Origin: Cacajao melanocephalus
Lineage: Eukaryota; Chordata; Mammalia; Primates; Pitheciidae
Reading direction: 5' to 3'
NCBI GenBank assembly: GCA_963573385.1
Contig: CAUYLG010033142.1
Span: forward strand, 62,001 to 126,000
DNA length: 64,000 bases
The notes beneath the pieces are model-generated. The model had not been told where the DNA came from and searched no databases. It was given only the letters and a program-made list of their open reading frames with translations. Both the position numbers and the translations under genes were made by a program. This document shows, one piece after another, positions 23,180 through 34,984 of the stretch (the stretch's first letter is position 1; the number at the start of each line of letters is the position of its first letter).

Positions 23180-23535
23180 GACACCATTTCCAGTTCCACA
23201 CCACACCCAAAGGGATTAGGCTGTGGCCGGAGGTGAGAACTTAGAGGTATCTCCCCTGCCTACCAGACTGGGCTCTCTGCTTTCCTGCTGCTTCCTTTAA
23301 AGGGATCATTCCAGCATTTGCCTGTGAACTTAAAGTGACCAAGATCCTATTCCTTTTATATCCACTGTTAGTTGCCATGCTCTCTTCTTTTCCCTGCCTG
23401 ACTCTTTTCAGTCCTGCCTGGCATGACCCGGGGATGAAGGAAGGCCCTCAGTCACTGCACCCTCTTCGCTCAGGATCTGTAAGTAATAAATCTTTGAACT
23501 TATTTCCTATTGTAGTGGTGTATTGAATTTGTGCC
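23180..23535 (+). mobile_element. Possible LTR-like 3' end
   Basis: Ends in CTCAGGATCTGTAAGTAATA with an AATAAA signal at about 23487, then a TG-rich stretch, which is how several endogenous LTRs end. I cannot name the family, and both edges are guesses. Confidence 0.28.
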
Positions 23536-25340
23536 TTCCATCTGATGAACTCGGGCCTACTCAGGCTGGGTTTTCCCTGGGATGCCAGAGTGAACACAAG
23601 GTCAGGCTCCCAGTGCTACAGCGATGGTCAGGCACACATAAACTGGATATGGATCAGACAAGAGCTACAAAGGCATTTGCCAGGATGAGCAAGTTTCCTA
23701 GCTGAAGAAACAAGTTTCCTACCTGGTTGCAGACCAGACACCTGGGCATTAGGCCATCTGCCAGGTAAAAGAAATGTCCTTTAAAAGGTACACTGTAAAC
23801 ACCCACATCCAGCTCCCCTTCATTTCCCATTAGGGCAGGGTTGCTAGCAACTGTGGTGCTAGAACCCCAACTTAGCTGTGGACTCTTAAAATGCAAGGTC
23901 TTAAGGAATGTACACTCACAATAAAGCAGAGTTTGAGTAGGAGCTGATTTGGAAGATACACTGTTCTTATCTCAGTTCTATCATGAAGAATCAGATTGAA
24001 CCCTGTAGCTATTCTTTAAATCATTTTTACTGAAGAAAAATTCTGGCAAGAAAGGAAAAATCTACAAATGAGCAAAATGTCGACTAGGGCAATTATGATG
24101 ATGAATGATTTGCTGAACAATATATTACACAGAGATTTTTACTCTCCATGAGCACTGTAATGTGATTATTTTATGCTGTGCCCCTTGAAATACAATTCTA
24201 ATGGTAGAAGCCACTGCTGCTCTTCTCTCTCCACTTTCAAAGAATTAAAAGAAGAGAGAGTAATTAGGAAAGCCATTCAGAAGACTCTCAATAAACCTAA
24301 CATTATACCCATTCCACCAGCTATAGAAAATCAAAAGGTTGACTTTAATCCCTAAATAACTGGACCATAAAACATCACTTCTCTGCATGTACTGTCACTT
24401 AAATTTGAATTATTCAGCACAATAATGTTTTTTTAAAAACCTATGTTTCTTGAATAATAGGATTTCCAACAGGAAGTCTATGTACTCCTAGGAGAAAAAT
24501 ATTAAGAGATGACTAGGGTTCAAAATAATACTTCACCTCAACCCCAAATTCAAATCACTGGCTCAATCTGATGGTGTTAAGGTATTTTTGTTCCCATTTC
24601 CATCTGCAGAAATGTATTCATGCCACATAGGCAAGTAGATGAAACAAGATTTACTAAGGGCATATGTATGCGTTCTTGTCTATACATTTAATTATTGAGG
24701 TTTGTGAATTTCCATCTCCTGGGTTTCTACCACTCATGTTTATCCACTTTTAATGTATAGAACAAGAAATCTTCAGTAGTACAGAGCTATGATTTTAACC
24801 TCATTACTGTCATGAATTTTTCACAATATCTCCCCAAAACCTTTTCTAAAACTAGATCTCAATTATCTTCACCTGGATTATTATTCCCTCCTATTCCGAA
24901 TTCCTAACTTTTAACACTTCCCAATTCAGACAAGCTTCAAATCAATTAAAAATATCTTTCCTTATTGTTTTTATCCTAGCATCGAATCTTACAGTAGGAC
25001 ATCCATACATATTGGTAAATGTTAAGGACAATCTGTATTTTCTGATTTAATTTGTATTAGTTTCTCCATCATCTAACCAATCTGTCAGTCTTCACCGGGT
25101 ACCACCAAAGTTCTTTGCCCTGTGTTAGCAGCTGAAGAAGAGATGGAAAGGTAATGAGTGCACTCACCATTACTGGAGGCATTAAATCAAGGACCTGACA
25201 ACCATTAGTCAAGGACTTTATTTCCTTCGCATCCTCATAAATTCCTGAGAAATGTATTCATCTCCTAAGTCAGACTATCCTTCAAAGACAGTGATAATTT
25301 CAGTAAATTTGAGAAGAGGGCAAAGTGCTAAAAGCTGAAT
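23536..25340. other. Unassigned 1.8-kb stretch, possible L2 trace
   Basis: Mostly unrecognised. At 24855-24960 the sequence ATCTTCACCTGGATTATTAT is reminiscent of the L2 block CATCTCTCACCTGGATTACT, but too short to call. Confidence 0.4.
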
Positions 25341-25344
25341 TGTC

Positions 25345-25505
25345 TAGTGCTTCTCAAACATTAATGTCCACATGAATTGCCTCAAAATATTGTTTAAATG
25401 TGGATTCTAACTCAGTAGGTCTACGCTGGACCTGAGATTCTGCATTTCTAACAAACACCCAGATGATGCCTAAGAGTGATGCTGTTGATCACTGAATAGC
25501 AAAGA
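25345..25505 (+). mobile_element. MER5A (hAT-Charlie)
   Basis: TAGTGCTTCTCAAACATTAA at the left end, then TCTAACTCAGTAGGTCTACG and GAGATTCTGCATTTCTAACA. The right terminal repeat is eroded. Confidence 0.88.
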
Positions 25506-25632
25506 GCTCCATTGTAAGGTCTTGAGTGCAGCGTCTCTGTCCTTTAACTCTCACTCTTGTGCCTCGCCCACTAGACTTAGTACCTAGTATGTAGTAAATA
25601 TTCAATAAATATTTTTGAAATAAAAATTAATT
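25505..25632 (+). mobile_element. L2 3' end
   Basis: GAGCTCCATTGTAAGGTCTT, then CGCCCACTAGACTTAGTACC, TAGTATGTAGTAAATATTCA and ATAAATATTTTTGAAATAAA, the canonical L2 terminus. Confidence 0.85.
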
Positions 25633-25659
25633 CTGGAAGATACATTATTAAAGAAGACG

Positions 25660-26048
25660 TGATATGGTTTGGATGTTTGTTCCCTCTAAATCCCATGTTG
25701 AAATGTGATGACCTGGTGGGAGGTGATTGGATCATGGGGGCAGATCCCTCATGAATGGTTTAGCAACATCTCCTGGGTGATAAGTAAGTACCTACTCAGT
25801 TAGTTCACTCGAGATTTGGTTGTTTAAAAGAGTTTGGGACCTTCCCCTTGGCTCTCTTGCCCTAGCTCTCATCATAGGATACACTGGCTGCCCTTCACCT
25901 TCTGCTATGACTGTACGCTCCCTGAGGCCCTCATCAGAAGCAGATGCCAATACCTTGTAAAGCCTGCAGAACAGTGAGCTGATTAAACTTATTTTCTTTA
26001 TAATTTTCCCAGCCTCTGGTATGTCTTTATAGCAACTCAAGAATAGCT
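25660..26048 (+). mobile_element. MST-type LTR (ERVL-MaLR)
   Basis: TGATATGGTTTGGATGTTTG at the start, then CCTGGTGGGAGGTGATTGGA, CATGGGGGCAGATCCCTCAT, CTTCTGCTATGACTGTACGC, GAGGCCCTCATCAGAAGCAG and CAGCCTCTGGTATGTCTTTA near the end. A short internal deletion after AAATGTGAT removes part of the usual 5' block. Confidence 0.93.
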
Positions 26049-26149
26049 TTGCACAAGAAGTAAAAAATATAGACAAGGAGTGCATTCACCTTAACTCAAT
26101 TTTCCTTTATGTAGAGTTGGTCAAATCATTTCTAAACCCAACTCCTCAT

Positions 26150-26425
26150 TGTAGTCATCAAACTGATCTGTATGTAATTCAACATGCCTATCTTTCCACC
26201 TCTTGCCACACCACTTCCTCTAGGTTGGGTCATTTTTCTCACTGCATATATACAAATGCACACTCATCTCATAGAGTGCCCCACAACTCCTTCCTTTTTC
26301 CTCATAAACCTAGGTCCACCCACCTTTTCAGCCCAAGTCCTACCTCTTCCATGAAGTTCCACCCAGCTTGTTCAGCCATACCTAATGCCACCCTTTCCAG
26401 AAGGTCTGTATCTCACAGTTCTTTT
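26150..26425 (+). mobile_element. Probable L2 (L2c-like)
   Basis: CAGCCCAAGTCCTACCTCTT then CCATGAAGTTCCACCCAGCT match the L2 block CTCAAGTCCCACCTCCTCCAGGAAGCCTTCC. Upstream similarity is weaker. Confidence 0.5.
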
Positions 26426-26688
26426 TAGGCATTGGAAGTAGAACAGAGACAAGTGAGCAGCCCCAAAGCAGAGAAAATTAGTTCATCCGGTGGCATAACA
26501 ATGAAATGTCTTTCTGTCAAGGTACAATTCACTGAGAGAGTTAACTTTCTTGTATTTCCACAGTCTCTGCTAAGTAAGTAAAAAGAATTAATCATCTTCA
26601 GTAGCTTTTTCCATTCTTCTATTGGAATACAGGAACGGGTCAAAAATACGACTCAAGCTTTATGAAAAGGACAAGACACCAGGAAGTA
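26426..26688. other. Unassigned
   Basis: No recognised feature. Confidence 0.5.
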
Positions 26689-26689
26689 C

Positions 26690-26940
26690 TGTGGGAAAGT
26701 GGTTAGCACATGGTTTTGGAGATCAATACTTAACATTCAAATCCTGGCTCCATCATTTGTTCTATCTACGTCTTTCGGTAAATCTTTTGACTTGTTGGAG
26801 CCCAAAGCGCCATACTTAAAGAGAATAAATAATATACCCGATAAAGTTTTGTAAAGATTAAATGAGATAACAGATGTGCATTGCTTAGCAAATTGGCGGG
26901 CATACAGCAGGTGTTCAAAGTTTGCTGTTGCTGCTATCAC
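26690..26940 (+). mobile_element. MIR, nearly full length
   Basis: GTGGGAAAGTGGTTAGCACA, CATTCAAATCCTGGCTCCAT, AAGATTAAATGAGATAACAG and GCGGGCATACAGCAGGTGTT, ending in the GCTGTTGCTGCTATCACC terminus. Confidence 0.92.
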
Positions 26941-26960
26941 CGCAGAGGGTTTCATGTCGG

Positions 26961-27134
26961 CAGTGGTTCTCAGAGCAACAGCAGCAGCATCACCTGGAAA
27001 CTTGTTAGAAATGCATATTCTCAGGCTCCACCCTAGACCTCTTGAATTAGAATCCTGGCAATGGGGCCCAGATATCTGAGTTTTAACAAGCTTTCCTGGT
27101 GACTCTGAGGCATGCTAAAGTTTGAAAAGTGCTG
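26961..27134 (-). mobile_element. MER5A, inverted relative to the other two
   Basis: CAGTGGTTCTCAGAGCAACA and TAAAGTTTGAAAAGTGCTG are the terminal repeats. The interior AACTTGTTAGAAATGCATAT, CAGGCTCCACCCTAGACC is the complement of MER5A. No matching 8-bp target duplication is visible. Confidence 0.92.
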
Positions 27135-27269
27135 TTCTAGCAATTGAGGAAACTGTAGATGTAAACCACCCAAGCTTAGTGTCAGGCACAGGAGGGACTA
27201 CCCACTAAATGTCTCCTTTTATAAGATATTATTTTTTCTCTGAAAGTACTTTATTTTCCCACTTCCCAG

Positions 27270-27560
27270 CACCAAACTGTCCTGCCCTGTGTATGAAACT
27301 ACTCAGTTACTTCAATTACAGAGCTGCCTAATTGCCAGCCTTTGAGAGTGCTCCAAACTGCTGCTCACGAACAATTTAATTGCTTATCCAATCGCCTGCG
27401 TAGAAACACCCCTGGGTCTAATTACCAGCAGCTGACCCCTGGCTGCAGAAGCGTGACCACAGGCTCTCCCATTGCCCCTGAGAGTAGCATTCCAGGCAGA
27501 GCGCTCCTCGCTCAGCTCCAGTTCCGACACTTCCGCTCGCTCACTTAATATCCCTGTGGC
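27270..27560. promoter_or_regulatory. Candidate regulatory element: small CpG cluster with homeodomain and E-box motifs
   Basis: Repeat-free unique sequence. Nine CpG dinucleotides fall between 27367 and 27540, far above the local background outside Alus. Visible motif types are TTTAATTG and TCTAATTACC (homeodomain cores) and CAGCTG (E-box) at about 27429-27434, the last two within 20 bases. The 62-68 codon frames on both strands have no recognisable domains. The regulatory role is inference from composition only. Confidence 0.3.
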
Positions 27561-27788
27561 CACATGAACCAACTGCGTGCATGATTCTGAATTGCTTTGG
27601 CTTTTTTGAGCTATGGTTTTGTTTTTTTCTTTTCTTTGCCTTTATTTTTTAGGAATTAGGAGGAGGGGGATGGGATGGGAGGAGTGGGGAGAGTTGCTTT
27701 TGTTTCCTTAGCAGGAGAACAGTAAAACTTTTCCATAAAAACTGTGTATTGCTCAAGGCCAGGCCGTTAAGCAGCTGGGGCATTTTGG

Positions 27789-27850
27789 GCACTGCCTGTT
27801 ACTGATTTTATTTCCTTTCCACTGCACTTGCAAGCAAGTCATTTATCTTT
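27789..27850 (+). repeat. Local duplication, copy A
   Basis: Begins GCACTGCCTGTTACTGATTT and shares about 80% of positions with copy B at 27933-27994 by hand alignment. Not a recognised repeat family. Confidence 0.6.
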
Positions 27851-27932
27851 AAGTTAGCAAGCAAGAAATGGGAAATAAAAGAAATATGTTTTATTTAAAG
27901 CAGTGTTTGTGGCTAGACGTGAGGAGGGGAAT

Positions 27933-27994
27933 GCACTGCCTACACCGATTTCATTTTCATTCCACTGCACTGACAGCGGGTCAATTTATCTTTT
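27933..27994 (+). repeat. Local duplication, copy B
   Basis: Begins GCACTGCCTACACCGATTTC, also contains CATTCCACTGCAC, and ends TTTATCTTTT. Same orientation as copy A and offset by 144 bases. Confidence 0.6.
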
Positions 27995-30136
27995 CTGGAG
28001 TCCCACTTTCATCTCTCATCTCTCTGATTCCCTTATGTTTTTCTTGGTTCTTTCTCTCCACCCCTCCTGACATATCAGTTGTTCTTAAATTTTTATGAGA
28101 ACAAACTGAATCCAGGACAAGGGATTCCTTCTGGTATCAAAAGCCCCTAGACATCTTTTTCCTATCTGGCATAGGATAAATAAGCCATTATTTCATGGTG
28201 TAAACTAGATGGGAACTTCTTTTTTCTCCATCCAAATGGGACAAATAATAAAGAAAATATTCTACTTCCATCACCTATTCTTTAATACAAAGATATATGA
28301 TTCTACCATTTATCAATGCAACCTGTGATGTGATAATGAAACAAAATAGGAATTAGCTAGAAATGTCCTCAAAAACCAAAGAAATTGGTTTTTTGAACAA
28401 ATTCCATTTGCTTGCCTTTGAAATATTATACAACACCCACTTTAAAGACTTGGTAAGAAAAGGTATTGCTTTACCAACATGGAAGGGAAAAAATGGGTTC
28501 AATGCATTTACTATCATCATAGTAAATTTCTGATTACCCAAGATATGTTCTAAATATACCTGATCCATGTTTCCAAATCAAACGGTATTTTCTTGTAGCC
28601 TAATATTTTTCAATTGCTTGTTTTCTGCTATTTAAACTTTAAAGGACAGGTTTATCTACAGTAGATAAATTCAACACCCACTATTCTTTACTTAATAAAT
28701 ATCCAAAAGTAAGAATGTGCCTCTAGCTTTGCCAGAATGCCCTCTGCTTCATTTAACATAACAGACAATATATGATAATCACTGATTTTCTTATCTGTCC
28801 CTACCCAGCCAATTGTGAGCTAGGAAGCATCTACTATATCCCAAAAGTCTAGCAAAAGACAAGAATATGATGAGCTCTTCATAAATACTTTTGTGATGAA
28901 ATGAATAAAAAAGAACTTTACAAAACTTTGAAACTCTCTTGTATTTTTATGTAGACATATTTTCAGTGGCAGCAGAGAAATGAAACCACATAAAAAGCAT
29001 AACTTATATCATCTTTATCCAATATGAAGGATAAGTTATTTCAAAGAAGCTTATATAGTTTAGCTATTAAACTAGTTATTGTGGTATAAGCTAAAATAAA
29101 CAATGAACTATTTACTCAAAAAGGATTATGCCAATTGGGAAAAGCCCTTGAAATTATGCTACCTGAAAACTAATAGTATCACAAGGCAAACAAAGTTAGC
29201 AGCAAAGAAACTTTTCCTCTGTATAAAATTACTTCACCAAAGTCTTTTCATGTTCATTTCAGCAAATTTTTTTCTGGCCCCGTCAACTTATTGTGCATGT
29301 GTAGCACAGTTTCTCTCTGAAATATAACAAGGCAAAAATGTACTAAAATCCCAGAAGTGTCTAGAGTAAAGATGATACGTATGACCCTACAAAGGCCCCC
29401 AAATCATAAAGGCACAAATTGCTTTCTCATTTTTATCTTCCTCAGATCATGATGAATTAAATCATCAATAATCCAAAAGTAAATGCAACATCTCTTAAAC
29501 TACACTTTAGGCTTATGCACAAGCATTTTGTAGAAACCAACAGAAATGTGAATATTGTTTGTGAAAAGAATGTAGATCAAACTTAAATTTAAACCATTAA
29601 ATTGTAGTAAGGTGACCTAGAATGAAAAGAAATTCCAAATTAGGCAATTACTTATAATGTGTCTATCATACTCACCTTCTGTTTTAATTGTCCTTGAATG
29701 CCTAGCCCACCTTATGAAGGGCAACCGTTATAGAAACCTAATTTTAGTGTGTGTCACCACATGGAAAAACAAAAGTACACCAAACTAGCAATGATTTCAG
29801 AATGGACTTTCCAGGCCTCAGATTTGAATATTTTGGCTCAGTGGATATAATTCATGACCTGATATTGTTTAAACATAGCAAACCAGGTTTCTTTCTCTGA
29901 TGATACTGGTGAGCCATTTACAATGCATGTCAGTATGCAAAAATCCAAGTGACTGGAGTTGATTAGGCAAAAGCCAAGCAAGGATAGTTAGTAAAACCGG
30001 GCTGCTTGCCCTGGACACATTTCTAGTAAGAAAATTGATGAGGAAATGTGTGAGAGACAAGTGGCAAAAAGAAGCCTGAGCAAAACAAATTCCCAAAACA
30101 ATCTCTGAAAGTTAAAGCTGGGTGTTTTATCGTTTG

Positions 30137-30143
<7 letters not shown>
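27995..30143. other. Unassigned 2.1-kb stretch
   Basis: AT-rich and without any repeat family I can name. No exon-like frame. Such a repeat-poor interval is compatible either with unique neutral DNA or with very old, unrecognisable repeats. Confidence 0.45.

Positions 30144-30169
<26 letters not shown>
30144..30169. repeat. A26 homopolymer
   Basis: A run of 26 A preceded by seven T. No Alu or L1 body is attached on the left, so it is not an obvious retroelement tail. Confidence 0.95.
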
Positions 30170-30175
<6 letters not shown>

Positions 30176-31028
30176 CAGTCTAATATGTAATCAAATAGCT
30201 TAGGTGTTAATTTTATATTACATCTTTTTTTCTTTTAAAATTAATCCCATAAAAGAGGACAGCTGCTAAAAGCTAGTTTAATCCAAGATTTAAGACGTTT
30301 CAAACAAAAAAAAAAAGAAGTGTTCAAGTCTGCAAGCAGATAAACAACAACAACAACAAAATTCCTAAAATGATACACAACTTCTCTTAATTGTGGCCTC
30401 AGAGCAGTTTCCTCTGTTGCTAATGTTACCATAAATATAGTGTTGAATTCTGAAAATAAATCTCTATGGTGAGTTTGGTGATTCCATGTGTTCTGCTAGA
30501 TGATCCATTTAATTGTAATGATTCCCCAAATACAAACAGTTTTAGAACATCATAAACGTAACCTAAGTTCTTTAACCAGGAGAAGTCTTAATGATGTGAG
30601 AAAGGACATTCACTTATTCATTCACACACTCTCCTAATCAGTGGGAAATCTAGACCATACTCCTATCACTGCCCAACCCTCAGATCTCATCCCTAGGCCT
30701 CATTTTCTCAGTAGAAGTCCAAAGGTTAATTAAACGAAAATAAGAAAAGGCTCCCTAACTTGGGCTTCATTCTCACTAATTAGAGTTCCTCCTCAGTGTC
30801 TCCAACCTCCATGCCCCCTTTTCTCACTAGACTTGTCAGCTCAATTTTCTGAAATATCTTTGATTTTGTAGAAGATATGAGTGAGATAAAAGTTCTCACA
30901 AGGAAGTCACATCAAAAAAATCAAAATCAAATAATAAATCTTATTTCTTTCTCCAAACTGTAAAAATGTATGCTTAAAGGAAGAAACAAAACATAGAATC
31001 ATAAAATCAAAGAACTGTAGAGCTTGTA
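30170..31028. other. Unassigned, with short CAA repeat
   Basis: A short (CAA)n run lies at about 30343-30359. Otherwise no recognised feature. Confidence 0.5.
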
Positions 31029-31105
31029 GGTATAGATATGTAGAGATATATAATATGGATATAGATATATAATATAGATATAATATAGACATATAGATAT
31101 AGCTT
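31029..31105. repeat. GATA/TATA-rich low-complexity tract
   Basis: Imperfect repetition of ATAGATATATAATATAGATA. Confidence 0.85.
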
Positions 31106-31433
31106 AGCAGTTCCCAAATTAGTCCCAAAGTTGCTGCCACTCCTTGTCAAAGTTAAGTCAAAATAAAAAAAGTAAGAGCAATGGAGCAAGTTTTGATAAG
31201 ACTCAATTTGTTCAATGTGAAGGATTACCTGTTATTCTGAAACTGTACTTCCTACTTTTTGGTGTTAAAATACTTTATTTAATGGAATAATGGCAATGAA
31301 GATGATTTGCTGGGGGGAAGAGTTACTTGTGATTACTTGACAAACTAAAAGTTGACCAATCTGTGTTGGTCCACAATATTTTTTTCTTAATTTTCTGTTG
31401 TGTGTACTTCCTAAGCTTGAAAGTTTTGTTTAA
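31106..31433. other. Unassigned
   Basis: No recognised feature up to the L1 target site. Confidence 0.5.
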
Positions 31434-31446
31434 TCCAAACACTATT

Positions 31447-31726
31447 TTTTTTGTATTTTACTTTAAGTTCTGGGATACATGTGCAGAATGTGCAGATTTG
31501 TTATATAGGTATACACATGCCGTGGTGGTTGGCTGCACCTATCAACCCATCACCTAGGTTTTAAGCCCTGCATGCATTAGGTATTTGTTCTAATGCTCTC
31601 CCTCCCCTTGCTCCCACCCCTCAACAGACCCTGGTGTGTGACGTTCTCCTCCCTATGTCTATGTGTTCTCACTGTTCTACACCCACTTATGAGTGAGAAC
31701 ATGCAATGTTTGGTTTTCTGTTCCTG
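31447..31726 (-). mobile_element. Severely 5'-truncated L1 (L1P), antisense, with 13-bp TSD
   Basis: Only about 280 bp of L1 3' end is present: a T-rich start, CTTTAAGTTCTGGGATACAT, CACCTATCAACCCATCACCT, ACTTATGAGTGAGAACATGC and TTTGGTTTTCTGTTCCTG. The 13-mer TCCAAACACTATT occurs exactly at 31434-31446 and again at 31727-31739, a perfect target-site duplication. Confidence 0.97.
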
Positions 31727-31739
31727 TCCAAACACTATT

Positions 31740-33678
31740 ATTTTATAGATGAATCCTGGTAACATGAAGAAACCAGAACAAAATCATGTGGTCCTCAAGT
31801 GCCAGAATGAAACAGGATTCATGTTTTTTGACTACAAGTCAATGCTTTTTATTTTTGAACTGTATAGGTGTCCATTAAAAACAATAATAATAACGACTAT
31901 GTTTTTTCTCATGAACATGGAAGAGTTGGTGGTTAAGAAAAGCAGAGACTCTCCAAATATTGGAGTTGTTCCATCTCTATGCAGTTTGTTAACAATGCCA
32001 AATACTTGGAGAACTGAATTGATAATTGTTTTGAGTGGTTCCACAAAAATAAGACCCTTTTCCTACAATAAACTGGCAAGTTATTTGAGTGAATACACCA
32101 CATTATATTTCTGGTATATCGTTCCATAAACCAAGAATTATATTTTGTGTCAAAGCATTGTGAATTGCACAACATGTTATTATCCAGTTAATTTAAGCAA
32201 AAAAACCCAAACCTACTATTAAAATAAGAATTGGCTTCACTATATTGTCAATTTCACTAAATAGTTCCTCATTTCAAAGTAATTACACTTAATCTTACAA
32301 TAGAGAGATTTCACCATGGTGCTTAACATAGACGGAAACATGACTTAATAACCATTGATTAAAATCACTGAAAATAATAGAGATTTACAGATACAAAAAA
32401 AATGATTAAATATAGGTAAAATACTTCTGACAAAAGGAAAGTACTATCTTTTCTCTGGCCTTTTTTTCTATAAAATAATCCCTTATTTTGTCGGTGTTAT
32501 TTGTTATTTTTGTATCGTTTCTTTATTCCTAAAACATCAAATTCCAGTTACAACAACAAAATTGCCACTGTAGTCTTGCTTTACAAAAGGCTGTTTGGTA
32601 AACAGAACTGTTCATTTGTTTTAATGGCTTTCTTTCTCTAGATTTTTCCTATCTGGGATTTGAATAAACGTGTAAAACTACATAAACCTCTGAAGATAAA
32701 AATCTAAATCTCTTTAGTGGGCAGTGCTAAAAGAATGTTGGCTGCATGAGGATAAAACTGGAGTGTACAGATTTAAACTTAAGAAAATAGACTTTCATTT
32801 AGAATTAAGCCTTTTAAAAATAACAATGTTATGTCTACATAACACAAAATAAGAGTTTTTTCAAGTTAAAAAAAATGAAGCAAATAAATATGGGCAATGT
32901 TTTTGTCAAAAGAGTTCCACTGAGTTTCATTCTATTTTTCTTTTTTTAAATTATTTTTCCATTTGGATTCAAACAATTTGCCCCTTTCTTTTGTTATCCC
33001 CAAGAGGAATATTTTGGCTCAAAAGTTCCCAGTTGATGATCAACACTCTGAAAGTACAACCTACCATACACTTAGAATTAAGATCACTAATGGTTCCTGA
33101 AAAGTCAAGCCATACCTGATGTCCAGAATGATGTTTGTAACAGAAAAATAAGAGAGTATCATCGAAGCACAGTTATCCATGAAGGAGCTTTATAAAATAA
33201 TACTAAAGACGGTATCATAGGCCTCCTCCTGATACAGAAATCTAGAGATGAAAATGGAGGTCTGTAAAGATTCAAAAAGGGAAAATAATTTACTGTTTTA
33301 GGAGAAAGTTATCCTCAATATAAACTTTTCGTTTATGCAGTGACATTCCACCCCTTTCCCTGACTTTAATTTCTCCAGAGAACCAGCCGGTCTTTTGCCG
33401 TGTCACAAATGGAGCACAGTTCTCTTGTACCCGCTGGAGTCCCTGCCTAACTCCCGAGCCTTGATCTGATGACTCCTGTGGGCCATATTTAACAACAGGA
33501 ATATTCAGCTCATGCCTGACTTTTCACCTGATTTCTCTCCCATGTATCGTTCCCTTTTATATCCTTCATGACATTTTTACCTCTACGTGAAAGGCCCATT
33601 TCTCCTTCGCTGTAAATCCTCCCCATCACCTGTACCTCCCCTCCTCTCTGAAGCCTTCTGCTATTCATGGAGGCAGTA
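31740..33678. other. Unassigned 1.9-kb stretch
   Basis: AT-rich; no gene or repeat recognised. The 126-codon frame at 31749-32129 overlaps frames on the opposite strand and has no domain signature. Confidence 0.5.
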
Positions 33679-33679
33679 T

Positions 33680-33862
33680 TTAAACATCAGAGACTATGGT
33701 ATTAGGGAGACCAAGTTTCTAGTCCTGACTCTGACACATTTACTTATTTCTGATTCTGTCATTTAACTTCTCTGGGCCTCAAATGCCTCTAAGATTCTTG
33801 TCAGTTTTAAATTGAAATTAACAAAAAGTATCTAGTGGGTACTCACTAAACATAAATTATTT
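33680..33862 (+). mobile_element. MIR, sense
   Basis: AAGTTTCTAGTCCTGACTCT, TGTCATTTAACTTCTCTGGG and CTCAAATGCCTCTAAGATTC follow the MIR order with a diverged 3' half. Confidence 0.75.
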
Positions 33863-34146
33863 TGATTACTACAGCCTCACTACTCAATTTTGTTAAACCC
33901 TTTGGTTCCAAGGAAGAAAGTGAATCAAGGTAATTGTCAGGATAAACATGCACAGGAAGTGTTGAACAATCTAGTATCAGGAAGATCATGAGTTATAGTC
34001 AATTTTGGTCTTAGAAAGCATAAAACTTTGTAGCAAAGCTAAACCTTGGGGTTTTCAATAAATATTTTGCCCTTAATGTGACTGAGATGGTCATTCTGCA
34101 TCTACTTCTCTGCTGCCATCTATATCAGCCAGATTCTCCTTTCCAC

Positions 34147-34188
34147 CTCTCTCTCTATCTCTCTCTCTTTCTCTCTCTCTCTCTCTCC
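34147..34188. repeat. (CT)n microsatellite
   Basis: Forty-odd bases of CTCTCT with interruptions TAT and TTT. Confidence 0.95.
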
Positions 34189-34684
34189 ATAATTTCCATC
34201 TTGCAAGACACCCATCTATGACAACCCAACCTCTCTGTACATCACAACTGGCTCTGACCTTCAATTCCCTGTCTCGTTCTGTAACTATTTCCTAGTTCAA
34301 ATTTGGTAAGAGGAAATCAGATTGGGTCAGTTCATATTCTGGCACCGAGCCTTTCCAAGAGTCAGTCACAGCCTATGGACTAGCTTCTTTTGTGTCAGGT
34401 GCCCTCATATAATCCAACAATATGTGGAACTGAGGTAAGGCAGTAGAGTCAGGATCACCTGGAGCAAACATGGCTGTGAAAAAAGCAGCTGCTTCAGAGC
34501 CATGATCACCTAAATGGAGTTGTGGGAAGGACAAAGCTCAAGAATGACAGCAGGTAGATTACCGTCCTTTTCCTAGAACTTATACAACTTTCATTACCAT
34601 GTGTTCTAAAGCTTATTCTGTTAGAACACATTCTAAGGGACAGCACAAAGTGGAAAAGAGGGTTATGTGTAGTTAATCTGGAAA
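34189..34684. other. Unassigned
   Basis: GGATCACCTGGAGCAAACAT and GAGCCATGATCACCTAAATG have the feel of an old interspersed repeat, but I cannot name one. Confidence 0.4.
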
Positions 34685-34752
34685 ATTATTCCACACCAGG
34701 TGATTCTAATAAGCCACTCTCTACCATCCACATCCAAGTGGAAAACCACTGC
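34685..34752. mobile_element. MER5-like fragment
   Basis: ACACCAGGTGATTCTAATAA followed by AGTGGAAAACCACTG resembles one end of a MER5 element (CCAGGTGATTCTAATG ... TTGAGAACCACTG). Confidence 0.45.
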
Positions 34753-34984
34753 TCATTCGGATCTAATTTATCCTTTAATTATACATTACTTCTTACTGTT
34801 TACTAGTTCAGTTTTAGTGGGTTCTCACAAATTAGTTACTACTTCTTAAGGGTGGGCATTGTGCTTTACATAGACACATTTCTGTAACCTTTCTCTTTCT
34901 CCTTTCCCAAGATCATGGGAAACCACATGAATGCCAAATTAAGACTTTTATTTATAAATATACATAATTTTAGTACTGCAAAGA

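Noticed and set aside
27342..27572. Two overlapping 62-68 codon frames in the CpG-rich patch
   Set aside because: Overlapping frames on both strands are expected from the higher G+C; no domain, and no splice-site support I could see.
31749..32129. 126-codon plus-strand open frame
   Set aside because: Overlaps equally long frames on the other strand, starts at the edge of an L1 target duplication, no recognisable motif.
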